NCBI RefSeq assembly: GCF_021044795.1
Contig: NZ_JAJNOP010000002.1
From: Acidaminococcus hominis
GTDB taxonomy: Bacteria; Bacillota; Negativicutes; Acidaminococcales; Acidaminococcaceae
Strand: one strand, 5' to 3'
DNA length: 64,000 bases
The position numbers and the translations under genes are program-made. The notes under the pieces were generated by a model, which saw nothing but the letters and a program-made list of their open reading frames with translations, was not told the DNA's origin and ran no database searches. Each line of letters starts with the position of its first letter. Positions within the stretch are counted from its first letter, which is position 1. Positions 42,092 to 51,542 of the stretch are shown piece after piece.

Positions 42092-44697
42092 CCACTTATA
42101 CACCCATGGTCCAGCAGTATCTGAAAATCAAGGAAGAACATCAGGGCGAGCTGCTGTTCTTCCGCCTGGGTGACTTTTACGAACTGTTTTTTGACGATGC
42201 CATTACGGCGTCCCGGGAACTGAACCTGACCCTGACCAAACGGGCCGGGGGCAGTGATGCCATGCCCATGTGCGGCGTGCCTTTCCATTCCGTGGACAGC
42301 TACCTGGCCAAATTGATCAAAAAAGGCTACAAGATTGCCATTTGCGACCAGATGGAAGACCCGAAAAAAGCCGTTGGCATTGTAAAACGGGAGGTCACCA
42401 AGATTCTGACACCGGGAACGGTGCTCAGTGATGCGGTGCTGGAAGAAAATCATAACCAATACCTGGCCTGCCTGACCCAGGACCAGGACAACTATTGTTT
42501 GGCCTTTGCAGACGTTTCCACTGGGGAATGTGCCTGGTATATTGCCGGGGGCAAGAACCGGGAGGAAGCGGTGCTGGACCAGCTGTACCGGCTGCAGCCG
42601 GCTGAACTGGTGCTGACGGAAGACAATGAAGCCTTCCAGTCCCTGCTGGACAAGCTCCAGCAGAAGCTGCCGGACTGTATGCTGAACCATTTTGACCCGG
42701 CGCCGGGGCTGGATTATTTCAGTCAGCATTTCGGCAGCGACAACCCGGCCCTGAAGCGCCCCTTGGTGCACCGGACCGTGGAAGCCATGCTGCAATATAT
42801 CCACGAAAATGTAAAAAGCGACCTGGCCCAAATCAACCAGCTTCAGGAGATTACCACGGACCAGGTGATGGCGCTTGATGCCACTGCCATCCGTAACCTG
42901 GAACTGGTGAAGAATATGCGGGACGGCTCCCGGCATGGGACCCTTTTGGATGTGCTGGACTATACCCAGACTGCCATGGGAGCCCGGCAGCTGCGCCAGT
43001 GGGTGGAAGCTCCCCTTCTTGACGTGGCAAAAATCCGCCAGCGCCAGCAGGCCATCGGCACCCTGGTGGAAGATGTGAAGTTCCGGAACGGGTTGGGGGA
43101 TAGCCTGAAGGAAATCACCGACCTGGAACGGATTCTTTCCCGGCTGGAAGTGGGTTCTGCCAATGCCCGGGATATGGCGGCGCTGAGAGCGGCCCTTAGG
43201 GAATTGCCCCAAATTAAAAAATGGCTGGGAACCCACCCGGACGGCCTTTTGAGGGTCCTGAACCGGCGCATTGCTCTCCACAGCGATATTCTGGACGTAC
43301 TGGAACGGGGCATTGTGGACGAGCCGCCTTTTTCCCTGCGGGACGGCGGCATGATCCGTACGGGTTTTAATGCTGAGCTGGACGAACTCCACGACATTGC
43401 GGAAAACAACAATGCCTGGATGCAGAATTTCGAGCAGAAAATCAAGGAAGAAACCGGCATCCGGACACTGAAGGTAGGGTTCAACAAGGTGTTCGGCTAC
43501 TATATCGAAGTGTCCAAGGGCATGGTTTCCCAGGTGCCGGACAACTTCGTCCGGAAGCAGACCCTGGTCAACGGGGAACGGTACATTGTGCCGGAGCTGA
43601 AGGAATTTGAAAACAAGATTCTCAGCGCCAAGGAAAAAATCCAGCAGCTGGAATACTACCTGTTCAACGAGATTCGCCAGGAGATTCGGGACCACCTGGT
43701 GGAAATCCAGGAAACGGCCCGGGCCATTGGGGAACTGGACGTGCTGTATTCCCTTGCCATGGCAGCCTTTAAGGGCAGCTATGTGTGCCCCCGGCTCAAC
43801 GAACGGCAGGAAATCCAGATTAAGGACGGCCGGCATCCGGTGGTGGAAAAACTGCTGGAACGGGAGCTGTTTGTGCCCAACGACGTGCACCTGAACAACA
43901 CCGATGAGCGGCTGATTATCCTGACGGGCCCCAACATGGCCGGTAAATCCACCTATATGCGCCAGGTGGCACTGCTGACTTTGATGGCCCAAATGGGCAG
44001 CTTTATTCCCGCCCGGGAGGCGGATATCTGCCCGGTGGACCGTATCTTTACCCGGGTAGGGGCCAGCGACGACCTGGCCACCGGCCAGAGCACCTTTATG
44101 GTGGAAATGAACGAAGTGGCCAATATTCTGAAGTACGCTACCAGCCGCAGCCTGATTATCCTGGACGAAGTAGGCCGGGGTACCAGCACCTACGACGGCA
44201 TGAGCATTGCCCGGGCGGTGGTGGAATTCATTAACGAAAAGATTAAGGCCAAAACCTTGTTCGCCACCCATTACCACGAACTGATTGAACTGGAAGACCA
44301 GGAAGCGGGCATCAAGAACTACTCCGTAGCGGTAAAGGAAAAGGGCCGGGAGGTCCTGTTCCTGCGCCGGATTGTGCCGGGGGGCACGGACCGGAGCTAC
44401 GGGATTCATGTAGCCAAGCTGGCAGGGCTGCCGGATGCGGTGGTAAAGCGGGCGGATGAACTGCTGGCAGAATACGCCAAGAGCGGGCTGCCCACGGCGG
44501 CGCCTGCTCCCAGTAAGACCAAAGCAGCCCCTGAGCCTGCCCCTGCCCAGCAGGCGGCGGAGCCCAGTTTGTTTGGGGACGCCCTGCGGGAAACCCTGTG
44601 CAGCCTGGATGTAATGACCATGACGCCCCTGGAGGCGCTTAATACACTCTATAAGCTTCAGGAAGAAGCCAAACGGGAGGGAGGTAAAACCTATTGA
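42088..44697 (+). CDS. mutS: DNA mismatch repair protein MutS
   Basis: The 869-residue mismatch recogniser begins with the MutS I motif: FFRLGDFYELFFDDA, and the mismatch-reading Phe-x-Glu lies in that stretch. The ATPase domain shows GPNMAGKSTYMRQ, DEVGRGTSTYDG and a THYHELIEL histidine. A Pro/Ala-rich linker near residue 805 leads to a short C-terminal tail. It overlaps miaB and mutL by four bases each. Confidence 0.95.
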   Translation: MTTYTPMVQQYLKIKEEHQGELLFFRLGDFYELFFDDAITASRELNLTLTKRAGGSDAMPMCGVPFHSVDSYLAKLIKKGYKIAICDQMEDPKKAVGIVKREVTKILTPGTVLSDAVLEENHNQYLACLTQDQDNYCLAFADVSTGECAWYIAGGKNREEAVLDQLYRLQPAELVLTEDNEAFQSLLDKLQQKLPDCMLNHFDPAPGLDYFSQHFGSDNPALKRPLVHRTVEAMLQYIHENVKSDLAQINQLQEITTDQVMALDATAIRNLELVKNMRDGSRHGTLLDVLDYTQTAMGARQLRQWVEAPLLDVAKIRQRQQAIGTLVEDVKFRNGLGDSLKEITDLERILSRLEVGSANARDMAALRAALRELPQIKKWLGTHPDGLLRVLNRRIALHSDILDVLERGIVDEPPFSLRDGGMIRTGFNAELDELHDIAENNNAWMQNFEQKIKEETGIRTLKVGFNKVFGYYIEVSKGMVSQVPDNFVRKQTLVNGERYIVPELKEFENKILSAKEKIQQLEYYLFNEIRQEIRDHLVEIQETARAIGELDVLYSLAMAAFKGSYVCPRLNERQEIQIKDGRHPVVEKLLERELFVPNDVHLNNTDERLIILTGPNMAGKSTYMRQVALLTLMAQMGSFIPAREADICPVDRIFTRVGASDDLATGQSTFMVEMNEVANILKYATSRSLIILDEVGRGTSTYDGMSIARAVVEFINEKIKAKTLFATHYHELIELEDQEAGIKNYSVAVKEKGREVLFLRRIVPGGTDRSYGIHVAKLAGLPDAVVKRADELLAEYAKSGLPTAAPAPSKTKAAPEPAPAQQAAEPSLFGDALRETLCSLDVMTMTPLEALNTLYKLQEEAKREGGKTY

Positions 44698-46634
44698 GCA
44701 AAAAAATAAATCTGTTGGACCAAACCACTTCCAACCAGATTGCTGCCGGTGAAGTAGTAGAAAAGCCGGCTTCGGTAGTAAAGGAACTGGTGGAAAACGC
44801 ACTGGACGCTGGGGCGGACCAGATTGACGTGATCATATTTGCTGGCGGCACGGAATTTATCCGGGTCAAGGACAATGGCTCCGGCATGGACGAGGAAAAT
44901 GCCCGGATGGCTGTGTTGCGTCATGCTACCAGTAAAATTCTCAAAGCGGATGATTTGCTGACCCTGCATACCTTGGGCTTTCGGGGGGAAGCCCTGCCCA
45001 GCATTGCGTCCGTTTCCCATTTTTCTCTGCTCACCCGGGAGCCCGGTGCCGAATTTGGCACCTCGCTGACCCTGGACGGAGGAGAAAATATGGAGGTAGA
45101 GCCCATGGGCTGTGATGTGGGCACCACCATAACGGTAAAGGACCTGTTCTACAATGTGCCCGCTCGGCGGAAATTCCTCCGGACGGTAAACACCGAAGGC
45201 CGCTATATCTCCGAAGTGATTACCCACATGGCCCTGTCCCGGCCGGATGTGCATTTTACCTTGACCCATAATGACAAGGAAGTGATCAACACCCCGGGCA
45301 GCGGGGACGTGGCAGATACCATCAGTGCCCTGTACGGTGGGGAAGTGACCAAGCAGCTGCTGACCGTGGACCATGAGCAGGACGGCATCCAGGTAAAGGG
45401 CTATATCAGCCGGCCTACGCTGCTTAAAGGAACCCGGACCTGGCAGACCCTGTTTGTCAACGGCCGCTCCATCAACAACCGGATGGTCAGCAAGGCCATT
45501 GACCACGCCTACCAGTCCCAAATTCCCAAGGCAGGCTTTCCGTTTGCCGTGCTGAATATCCTGGTGGATACCCATAGTATCGATATCAACGTCCATCCCC
45601 AAAAAAGTGAAATCAAGTTTGGGGACGAGTCGGCGGTGTACCGGGCCGTATACCATGCCCTGTGCAAGGCGCTGACCCAGCCCATGGCCGGACGGCCGGA
45701 AGCAGGAAATACCCTGGCGGCAGCCATGCCGGCGTTAGCCGAGGAACCCCAGCCAGCCCATGTGGGCCTGGTGAAGGAAGAAGCTCCGCTGTTTACCGGG
45801 GGAGACCGGGGACGGGAAGGCCGGAACCAGTCCTTTGGCAGCAGCACCTTTGCTTCTAGTTCCTTCCCCAAGAACCCGGCTTTTGGCCAGCAGGTGTGGA
45901 AAACGCCGGACGTGACCCAGGAGGAACGGGAAAATCTTTATGCGGCCCAGCGTCGGGACGAGTATGCACCCAATAGCAGCCAGCCCCTTCCCAGCGCCTA
46001 CGAAGCACCTTTGGCCCAAAGCCAGGGAGAGCCCGGGGAAGCACTGCCCCAAGGGACTTCCGGCGTGGACGTCATCTGGCCCCTGGGCCAGGTGGACCGG
46101 GTATTTATCATCGCCCAGTCGGAAACGGCTTTGTACCTGATTGACCAGCACGCTGCCCATGAGCGGATTATGTACGACCGGTTTATTCGGCAGCAGCAGG
46201 AAATTCCCAGCCAGCAGCTCCTGATTCCCCTGTTTCTCAACGTTACCAAACAGGATGTGGATGCAGTGGAAGAATACCGGGAAGAATTTCTGAAGCTGGG
46301 GGTGGATGCGGAGCCCGCTGGGGAAACGGTACTCCGGGTGTCCGCCCTGCCCGCCGATGTGGAAGGCAGCCAGGCGGAGGGCTTTATCGACGATATTTTG
46401 AAGCTTCTGTCGGAAAACAAAACCATCCGGCCCAGCGACCTGCGGGAGGAAGTGCTGCATTACGCCGCCTGCCACAGCGCCATCCGGGCGGGAGAAATCC
46501 TGAATATCCGGCAGATGCGCCAGGTAATCCTGGAACTGCTCAATACGGAGCACCCCTTTACCTGTCCCCATGGACGGCCCTGCATGATCAAACTGACCAG
46601 CCAGGAGCTGTACCATATGTTCAAACGGACGTAA
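44694..46634 (+). CDS. mutL: DNA mismatch repair protein MutL
   Basis: The 646-residue protein has the GHKL ATPase motifs VENALDAGADQI, VKDNGSGMD and TLGFRGEALPSIASV, a long linker of about 120 residues (330-450), and a C-terminal endonuclease domain with DQHAAHERIMYD, AACHSAIRAG and CPHGRP. The usual final Glu of the DQHAxxExxxxE motif is Asp here. The start is TTG 44694, overlapping the mutS stop, after GGAGG. Organisms with this MutL nick DNA with it instead of MutH. Confidence 0.92.
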   Translation: MSKKINLLDQTTSNQIAAGEVVEKPASVVKELVENALDAGADQIDVIIFAGGTEFIRVKDNGSGMDEENARMAVLRHATSKILKADDLLTLHTLGFRGEALPSIASVSHFSLLTREPGAEFGTSLTLDGGENMEVEPMGCDVGTTITVKDLFYNVPARRKFLRTVNTEGRYISEVITHMALSRPDVHFTLTHNDKEVINTPGSGDVADTISALYGGEVTKQLLTVDHEQDGIQVKGYISRPTLLKGTRTWQTLFVNGRSINNRMVSKAIDHAYQSQIPKAGFPFAVLNILVDTHSIDINVHPQKSEIKFGDESAVYRAVYHALCKALTQPMAGRPEAGNTLAAAMPALAEEPQPAHVGLVKEEAPLFTGGDRGREGRNQSFGSSTFASSSFPKNPAFGQQVWKTPDVTQEERENLYAAQRRDEYAPNSSQPLPSAYEAPLAQSQGEPGEALPQGTSGVDVIWPLGQVDRVFIIAQSETALYLIDQHAAHERIMYDRFIRQQQEIPSQQLLIPLFLNVTKQDVDAVEEYREEFLKLGVDAEPAGETVLRVSALPADVEGSQAEGFIDDILKLLSENKTIRPSDLREEVLHYAACHSAIRAGEILNIRQMRQVILELLNTEHPFTCPHGRPCMIKLTSQELYHMFKRT

Positions 46635-46644
46635 GGAGGCAGCT

Positions 46645-47427
46645 GTGGACTATGCAGTAACAGTGGGCCGCAAAGGCGGCACGGACCAGGTGCTGGAAGC
46701 CCAGGCCTGGGCCAAAGAGCTGCACCTGCCCTTCCTGGAGAGGGAAGGGGGCCTGGAAAAAATGCTCCGCCGGTACGGGCTGAAGGCCTTATTGGCAGCC
46801 ACCCGGCTGGGACCCCAGGTGTATACGGAGCAGGGGGTTATGCGCTACCATCCCGGCATGGCCATGCTCCGCATCAAAGTGATTAAAAGAGGGGAGCCGG
46901 ACCATCTGGCGCGAGCCTGCCAGTTAAAGCCCGGAGATCGGTTCTTTGATGGGACTCTGGGCCTGGGGGCGGACGCAGCGGTGGCGTCCTTTTTGGTAGG
47001 ACCTACCGGGTATGTGCTGGGAACGGAGGCTTCCCCGGTTATCTACAAAATGACCTCCCTGGGTCTTAAAAACTACAGTGAAGGAGAATCTGACTTTTTG
47101 GCAGCCCTGCGGCGGATAGAGGTACGTCACGGTATTACGAAAGACCTTTTGCGGCAGCTGCCGGACAATTCTTTTACGGTGGTGTACCTGGACCCCATGT
47201 TCCAGCGGCCGGTGGAGGGTTCCTCCAGCATGACTTCCCTGCGGCCAGCTTCCTACAAGCACCCTTTGGACTGGGAAACCGTGGAGGAGGCTCTGCGGGT
47301 GGCACCTCGGGTAGTGATCAAGGAGCGCTTCCGGGAAGTATTGGAAAACCTGGGTGCCCAGGAAATCCAGGGCGGCCGCTACAGCAAGGTAAAATACGGA
47401 ATTGTCAGGAGGAATCATGGAAACTAA
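46645..47427 (+). CDS. class I SAM-dependent methyltransferase, RsmJ-like
   Basis: The 260-residue protein has an N-terminal region AVTVGRKGGTDQVLEAQAWA, the SAM-binding FFDGTLGLGADAAVASFLVG and the acidic motif VVYLDPMFQRPV. The last resembles the RsmJ/YhiQ family that methylates 16S rRNA guanosine, though overall similarity seems limited. GTG 46645 follows AAGGAGG. It lies between mutL (10 bases) and miaA (overlap of 11). Confidence 0.72.
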   Translation: MDYAVTVGRKGGTDQVLEAQAWAKELHLPFLEREGGLEKMLRRYGLKALLAATRLGPQVYTEQGVMRYHPGMAMLRIKVIKRGEPDHLARACQLKPGDRFFDGTLGLGADAAVASFLVGPTGYVLGTEASPVIYKMTSLGLKNYSEGESDFLAALRRIEVRHGITKDLLRQLPDNSFTVVYLDPMFQRPVEGSSSMTSLRPASYKHPLDWETVEEALRVAPRVVIKERFREVLENLGAQEIQGGRYSKVKYGIVRRNHGN

Positions 47428-48349
47428 ACCTAAGGTGATTGTTATCACCGGCCCTACGGCTACCGGCAAAAGCCACTGTGGCATCCGTTTAGCCCAGGAG
47501 CTGGATGGAGAAATCATTTCCGGGGATTCCATGTGCGTTTTCCGCCGGATGAATGTAGCTACGGCTAAGCCTACGCCGGAAGAACTGGCCCTGGTGCCCC
47601 ACCATCTTATTGATATTTTGGAACCCAATGAAAAATATTCGGTGGTGGATTTTCAGCAGCAGGCCGATGCCCTGATTAGAGATTGCCAGGCCAGGGGCAA
47701 GATGCCCATTATTGTAGGGGGAACTGGGCTCTACATCAAGGCACTGCTGGAGAAGTACGAATTTTCTTCGGTGGATGAATCTGCCAAGCTACGCCGGGAA
47801 TTAGAGGAGTTTGCCGAACATAACGGCAATGCAGCCCTTTACCAGCGCTTAAAAGAACTTGATCCACAAGCCGCTGCACAATTGAAGATTAACGACAGAA
47901 GGCGTATAATAAGAAGTGTAGAAACCATACTGGGCGGAGACAGGGTTTCGGTGGAAAGGGCCCCGGAAAGCCCCTATGAAGCCGCTGTCTATGGCTTGAT
48001 TATGCCCAGGGAAATTTTGTACCAGCGGATTAACCGCCGGGTTGACATCATGGTGGAACAGGGTTTGTTTGAGGAAACCAAGGAACTTCTGGAGGAAGGC
48101 GTCGAGGGGGATGCCCAATCTATGAAGAGCATTGGCTACAGACAGGTCCTGCGCTATTTTGATGGGGAGTGGAGCAGGCAGGAATGCATTGACAAAATCA
48201 AGCAGGCCACCCGCAACTTTGCCAAACGGCAGATTACCTGGTACAAGAAAATGCCCTATATCCATTGGTTTGAACTGACAGAACCACCCTGTTATGAGGC
48301 TTGCATCAAAGAAATGATGGAGGACTTGCACCAAAAGAACTTTTACTAA
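47417..48349 (+). CDS. miaA: tRNA dimethylallyltransferase
   Basis: The 310-residue enzyme places the isopentenyl group on A37 of tRNAs reading UNN codons, providing the MiaB substrate. It shows Walker A ITGPTATGKSHCG, LDGEIISGDSMCVFRRMNV, GGTGLYIKALL and the ATRNFAKRQITWYKK block. ATG 47417 follows AGGAGG; frames further upstream lack such a site. hfq begins 15 bases later, the widely conserved miaA-hfq order. Confidence 0.94.
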   Translation: METKPKVIVITGPTATGKSHCGIRLAQELDGEIISGDSMCVFRRMNVATAKPTPEELALVPHHLIDILEPNEKYSVVDFQQQADALIRDCQARGKMPIIVGGTGLYIKALLEKYEFSSVDESAKLRRELEEFAEHNGNAALYQRLKELDPQAAAQLKINDRRRIIRSVETILGGDRVSVERAPESPYEAAVYGLIMPREILYQRINRRVDIMVEQGLFEETKELLEEGVEGDAQSMKSIGYRQVLRYFDGEWSRQECIDKIKQATRNFAKRQITWYKKMPYIHWFELTEPPCYEACIKEMMEDLHQKNFY

Positions 48350-48364
48350 GGGGAGTAAAGAATT

Positions 48365-48616
48365 ATGACAACAACCACCAGCAAACCGCTAAATTTACAG
48401 GACAGCTTTTTGAACAAAGTCAGAAGTGAGAAACGGTCCATTGTGATCTATCTGCTGAACGGCTTTCAAGTAAGAGGAAAAGTATGGGGATTTGACAACT
48501 TTACTGTCATCATGGAGTCCGAGGGAAAACAGCAGCTGATCTATAAGCACGCTATTTCTACCATCGCACCCTTGGAGGCAGAACCTGTCTTAGTCCTAAA
48601 AAAAGGGAATGATTAG
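48365..48616 (+). CDS. hfq: RNA chaperone Hfq
   Basis: The 83-residue protein has the Sm1 block LNLQDSFLNKVRSEKRSI, LLNGFQVRGKVWGFDNFTV and the Sm2 motif LIYKHAISTI. It forms the hexameric ring that helps small RNAs meet mRNAs. The C-terminal tail is short, as is typical outside Proteobacteria. It overlaps xerD by eight bases. Confidence 0.95.
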   Translation: MTTTTSKPLNLQDSFLNKVRSEKRSIVIYLLNGFQVRGKVWGFDNFTVIMESEGKQQLIYKHAISTIAPLEAEPVLVLKKGND

Positions 48617-49514
48617 GGTGACACTAAAAAACAAGCTGGAAAAAGAGATCGAAACCTTTCTGGACTATCTGACCGTAGAGTTGGGGCTCTCGGTAAATAC
48701 CAGAGAGTCCTACGGCAGAGATTTGCGCCTGTTTGCAACCTGGACCAAGAAAAGCCTCTCGGAAATTACCCGGGATGATATCGTCCAATATTTGCAGGTG
48801 CTGAAAGCTGAAAACTATGCAGCTACTTCTTCCGCCCGGAAACTGGCCGCCCTGAAGTCGTTTTTCCGTTTTATGGTAACGGAAGGCTACATCAAGGATG
48901 ACCCGTCGGAAGTGGTAGAGGCTGGCAGCCGCGGTATGTTGCTGCCCAAGGTCCTGAGCCTGGACGAAGTAAAGCGTTTGTTTGCCCAGCCCAACCTGAG
49001 CCAAAACGAGGGCTTTCGGGACCGGACCATGCTGGAGGTCATGTACGCCACCGGCATGCGGGTCACAGAATTGCTGAGCCTGACGGTCTCCAGCGTAAAT
49101 CTGCAGACCCATTACGTCATTGCCTATGGCAAGGGCTCTAAGGAACGGCTTATTCCTTTGGGGAAATATGCTGTGTCCTATTTGGAAGAGTACATCAACC
49201 GGGTGCGTCCTCATTTTCTGAAGGCGGGCCGGGAATGTGATCTGCTGTTTCTGACGGTGCGGGGTACCGGCATGACGCGGCAGCGTTTCTGGCAGATCAT
49301 CAAAACCTACGGGCAGCAGGCTGGCATCAACAAGTCCCTGACGCCCCATATCCTGCGCCACTCCTTTGCCACCCATATGCTGGACAACGGAGCGGATCTG
49401 CGTACGGTGCAGGAACTTCTGGGACATGCGGATATTTCCACTACTCAGATTTATACCCATTTGACCAACAACCGCCTGAAGGCTGTGTACGACAAGGCAC
49501 ACCCCAGAGCGTAA
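48609..49514 (+). CDS. xerD: site-specific tyrosine recombinase XerD-like
   Basis: The 301-residue protein has the XerC/D N-terminal core-binding domain (SVNTRESYGRDLRLFATW) and the catalytic set: Arg in ATGMRVTELLSL, Lys in YGKGSKERLIPL, HxxR in HILRHSFATH, then LGHADISTTQIYTHL with the His and the attacking Tyr. It should resolve chromosome dimers at dif. ATG 48609 overlaps hfq; GTG 48618 is an alternative. XerC or XerD identity is by resemblance only. Confidence 0.88.
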   Translation: MIRVTLKNKLEKEIETFLDYLTVELGLSVNTRESYGRDLRLFATWTKKSLSEITRDDIVQYLQVLKAENYAATSSARKLAALKSFFRFMVTEGYIKDDPSEVVEAGSRGMLLPKVLSLDEVKRLFAQPNLSQNEGFRDRTMLEVMYATGMRVTELLSLTVSSVNLQTHYVIAYGKGSKERLIPLGKYAVSYLEEYINRVRPHFLKAGRECDLLFLTVRGTGMTRQRFWQIIKTYGQQAGINKSLTPHILRHSFATHMLDNGADLRTVQELLGHADISTTQIYTHLTNNRLKAVYDKAHPRA

Positions 49515-49524
49515 AGGACAGATT

Positions 49525-50496
49525 ATGAAAAAAAGAGCCACCAGAAGAAGCCAGCGGGGGAAACGGGGTCCCTTCCGCTGGCTGCTGGGACTGGCCGTAT
49601 GTGCCGTCCTGGTGGGAATGGTGTATGCAGCCACAGGGCGAGGAACGGAGACGGTTCCTGGCTCTGCGGCCAAAACCATTACCGATACCGTGAAAAAGAA
49701 TCTGCACCCGTCAGAGAAAACCCCGGAAACCAAAACCGAAAAACCACCGGCCAAGAAGACGGAGCCCCAGCAAAAGGCTTCGCCTTCTTCCGCTACAAGG
49801 GAGGAAGGTCCCCTGGCAGCGCTGTCCGGTCAAAAATATCACGGGAAACTGGCCGTCATTATCGACGACTGCGGCTACGCCCTGGATCCGGTACGGACCC
49901 TGACCAGCCTGCCTTTTCCGTTTAGTTATGCCGTGATTCCCTTTAAACCCAACAGCAGTGAGGCCCTGTCCATCATTAAGGGCAGCGGGCACATTGCCAT
50001 GCTGCACCTGCCCATGGAACCTGTCAGCGGCGGCAGTTCTGAGACCCGGGCTGTACGGGTGGGGATGACCGCTGAACAAATCCAAAATTATACCCGCGAA
50101 GCCATCGACAGCCTGCCAGGAATCCAGGGGGTCAACAACCACCAGGGTTCCAAAGCCACCTCCGATGGGCCTACCATTCGGGCGGCGCTGAAGGTTATTG
50201 GCGGGGACGGCCTGTTCTTTGTGGACAGCCGGACCATCAGTACTTCGGTGGCAGAAAAAATTGCCCGGCAGGAAGGGATTCTTACGGGGCATAATAGTAT
50301 GTTCCTGGATAACAGCAGCGATATTGCGGCCATTCAGGAGCGAATTGCGGAAGCCATCAAAGACGCGGACCGCTACGGAGCCATGATTGTCATCTGCCAC
50401 GCCCGCCCCAACACGGCGGAGGCCTGGCGGCGCAGCGAAGCCGCAGTAAAGACTTCCGGCATTACCCTGGTCCCGGTAACGGACCTTTTGCAATAG
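49525..50496 (+). CDS. divergent polysaccharide deacetylase (DUF610/YibQ)
   Basis: The 323-residue protein has an N-terminal membrane anchor (residues 15-35), a Pro/Lys/Thr linker and a NodB-like fold with KLAVIIDDCGYAL, LHLPMEP, GVNNHQGSKAT and VDSRTIS. These are the metal ligand positions of the divergent deacetylases, which act on carbohydrate outside the membrane; the true substrate is unknown. It lies 10 bases after xerD and 12 before htpX. Confidence 0.82.
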   Translation: MKKRATRRSQRGKRGPFRWLLGLAVCAVLVGMVYAATGRGTETVPGSAAKTITDTVKKNLHPSEKTPETKTEKPPAKKTEPQQKASPSSATREEGPLAALSGQKYHGKLAVIIDDCGYALDPVRTLTSLPFPFSYAVIPFKPNSSEALSIIKGSGHIAMLHLPMEPVSGGSSETRAVRVGMTAEQIQNYTREAIDSLPGIQGVNNHQGSKATSDGPTIRAALKVIGGDGLFFVDSRTISTSVAEKIARQEGILTGHNSMFLDNSSDIAAIQERIAEAIKDADRYGAMIVICHARPNTAEAWRRSEAAVKTSGITLVPVTDLLQ

Positions 50497-50508
50497 GAGG
50501 AATCTGCA

Positions 50509-51369
50509 ATGCTGAAAACGACCCTGCTCATGGGCTTTCTGACAGCCCTGATGCTTTTGATTGGTGATTATGTGGGAGGAACCAGCGGCATGACCTTTAT
50601 GCTGGCTTTTTCCCTGTTGTCCAACGTACTGATGTATTGGTTCAGTGACAAAATGGTCATTGCCCAGTATCGGGCCAAACCGGTGGACGCCCAAAGTGCC
50701 CCCATGCTCTACGGCATTGTAGCCCGTTTGGCTGAGCGGGCTGGACTGCCCATGCCCAAAGTGTACGTGGTGGATACGGCTCTGCCCAACGCCTTTGCTA
50801 CCGGCCGAAACCCGGAACACGCAGCGGTCTGCGTGACCACGGGCCTAATGGAAACCCTGGAACCCCGGGAAATCGCCGGCGTTCTGGGCCACGAAATGAG
50901 CCATGTCAAACACAACGATATCCTGATCAGCACCATTGCGGCCGGCATGGCCGGGGTGATTTCCCTGCTGGCCCGTTTTGCCTATTGGTTCGGCGGCAGC
51001 CGGGACGATGACCGGAGAAACCCGCTGGGGGCCATCCTGATTCTGGTGCTGACACCTTTGGCAGCAGCCATTATCCAACTGGCCATTTCCCGGACCCGGG
51101 AATATATGGCGGACCATACCGGGGGTGAGCTCTGCGGAGATCCTGACGCCCTGGCGGACGCCCTGGAAAAGATTGACGGCTACGCCCATATGCGTACCAT
51201 GCCCCGGGCTACGGAAGCTACAGCCCATATGTTTATTATCTCGCCTTTTAGTGCCCGGGATGCTAAGGCCCTGTTCAGCACCCATCCGTCCACGGAGCAA
51301 AGAATCCAGCGGCTGCGGGCAGAAGCGAAAGAAATGAAACAAAAGGGCCAGATTGATCCCATTGTTTGA
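50509..51369 (+). CDS. htpX: zinc metalloprotease HtpX
   Basis: The 286-residue membrane protease has two N-terminal helices, VYVVDTALPNAFATGRNPEH, the zinc motif GHEMSHVKHND and two more helices after it, with EYMADHTGG supplying the third ligand. It degrades misfolded membrane proteins. AGGAGG precedes the ATG. It is the last gene of the operon starting at miaB. Confidence 0.92.
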   Translation: MLKTTLLMGFLTALMLLIGDYVGGTSGMTFMLAFSLLSNVLMYWFSDKMVIAQYRAKPVDAQSAPMLYGIVARLAERAGLPMPKVYVVDTALPNAFATGRNPEHAAVCVTTGLMETLEPREIAGVLGHEMSHVKHNDILISTIAAGMAGVISLLARFAYWFGGSRDDDRRNPLGAILILVLTPLAAAIIQLAISRTREYMADHTGGELCGDPDALADALEKIDGYAHMRTMPRATEATAHMFIISPFSARDAKALFSTHPSTEQRIQRLRAEAKEMKQKGQIDPIV

Positions 51370-51431
51370 AAAGTACACCATTACAGAATCATTAAGAAAA
51401 AATTATAGGTGCAAATCTTCTGATAATTGCA

Positions 51432-51519
51432 TTGAAATTTCATATGCAACATGATACAATAACCCTCAAGAGAAAGTCATGCAACTGGAGCGCTACATGA
51501 TTTTCCAAAGAGGGTTTTT
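51432..51519 (+). promoter_or_regulatory. gltS promoter and leader with inverted repeats
   Basis: TTGAAA (51432-51437) and TACAAT (51455-51460) are 17 bases apart. Just beyond, AACCCTC (51461-51467) and GAGGGTT (51510-51516) are inverted copies enclosing TCATG/CATGA (51477-51481 and 51496-51500), and a T-run follows at 51515-51519. Because the left arm lies at the expected transcription start, it may act in DNA and not in RNA. Confidence 0.55.
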
Positions 51520-51542
51520 ATTATTAGAGGGGGTATTATTTT

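Noticed and set aside
41770..44802. A 1,010-codon open frame on the minus strand opposite miaB-mutS
   Set aside because: It mirrors the codon bias of mutS on the opposite strand, has no recognisable motif or ribosome site, and mutS is unmistakable.
48609..49514. A phage or island integrase
   Set aside because: The gene is embedded in the hfq-htpX operon and has the compact XerC/D length and motifs, so a housekeeping dimer-resolution recombinase is the better reading.
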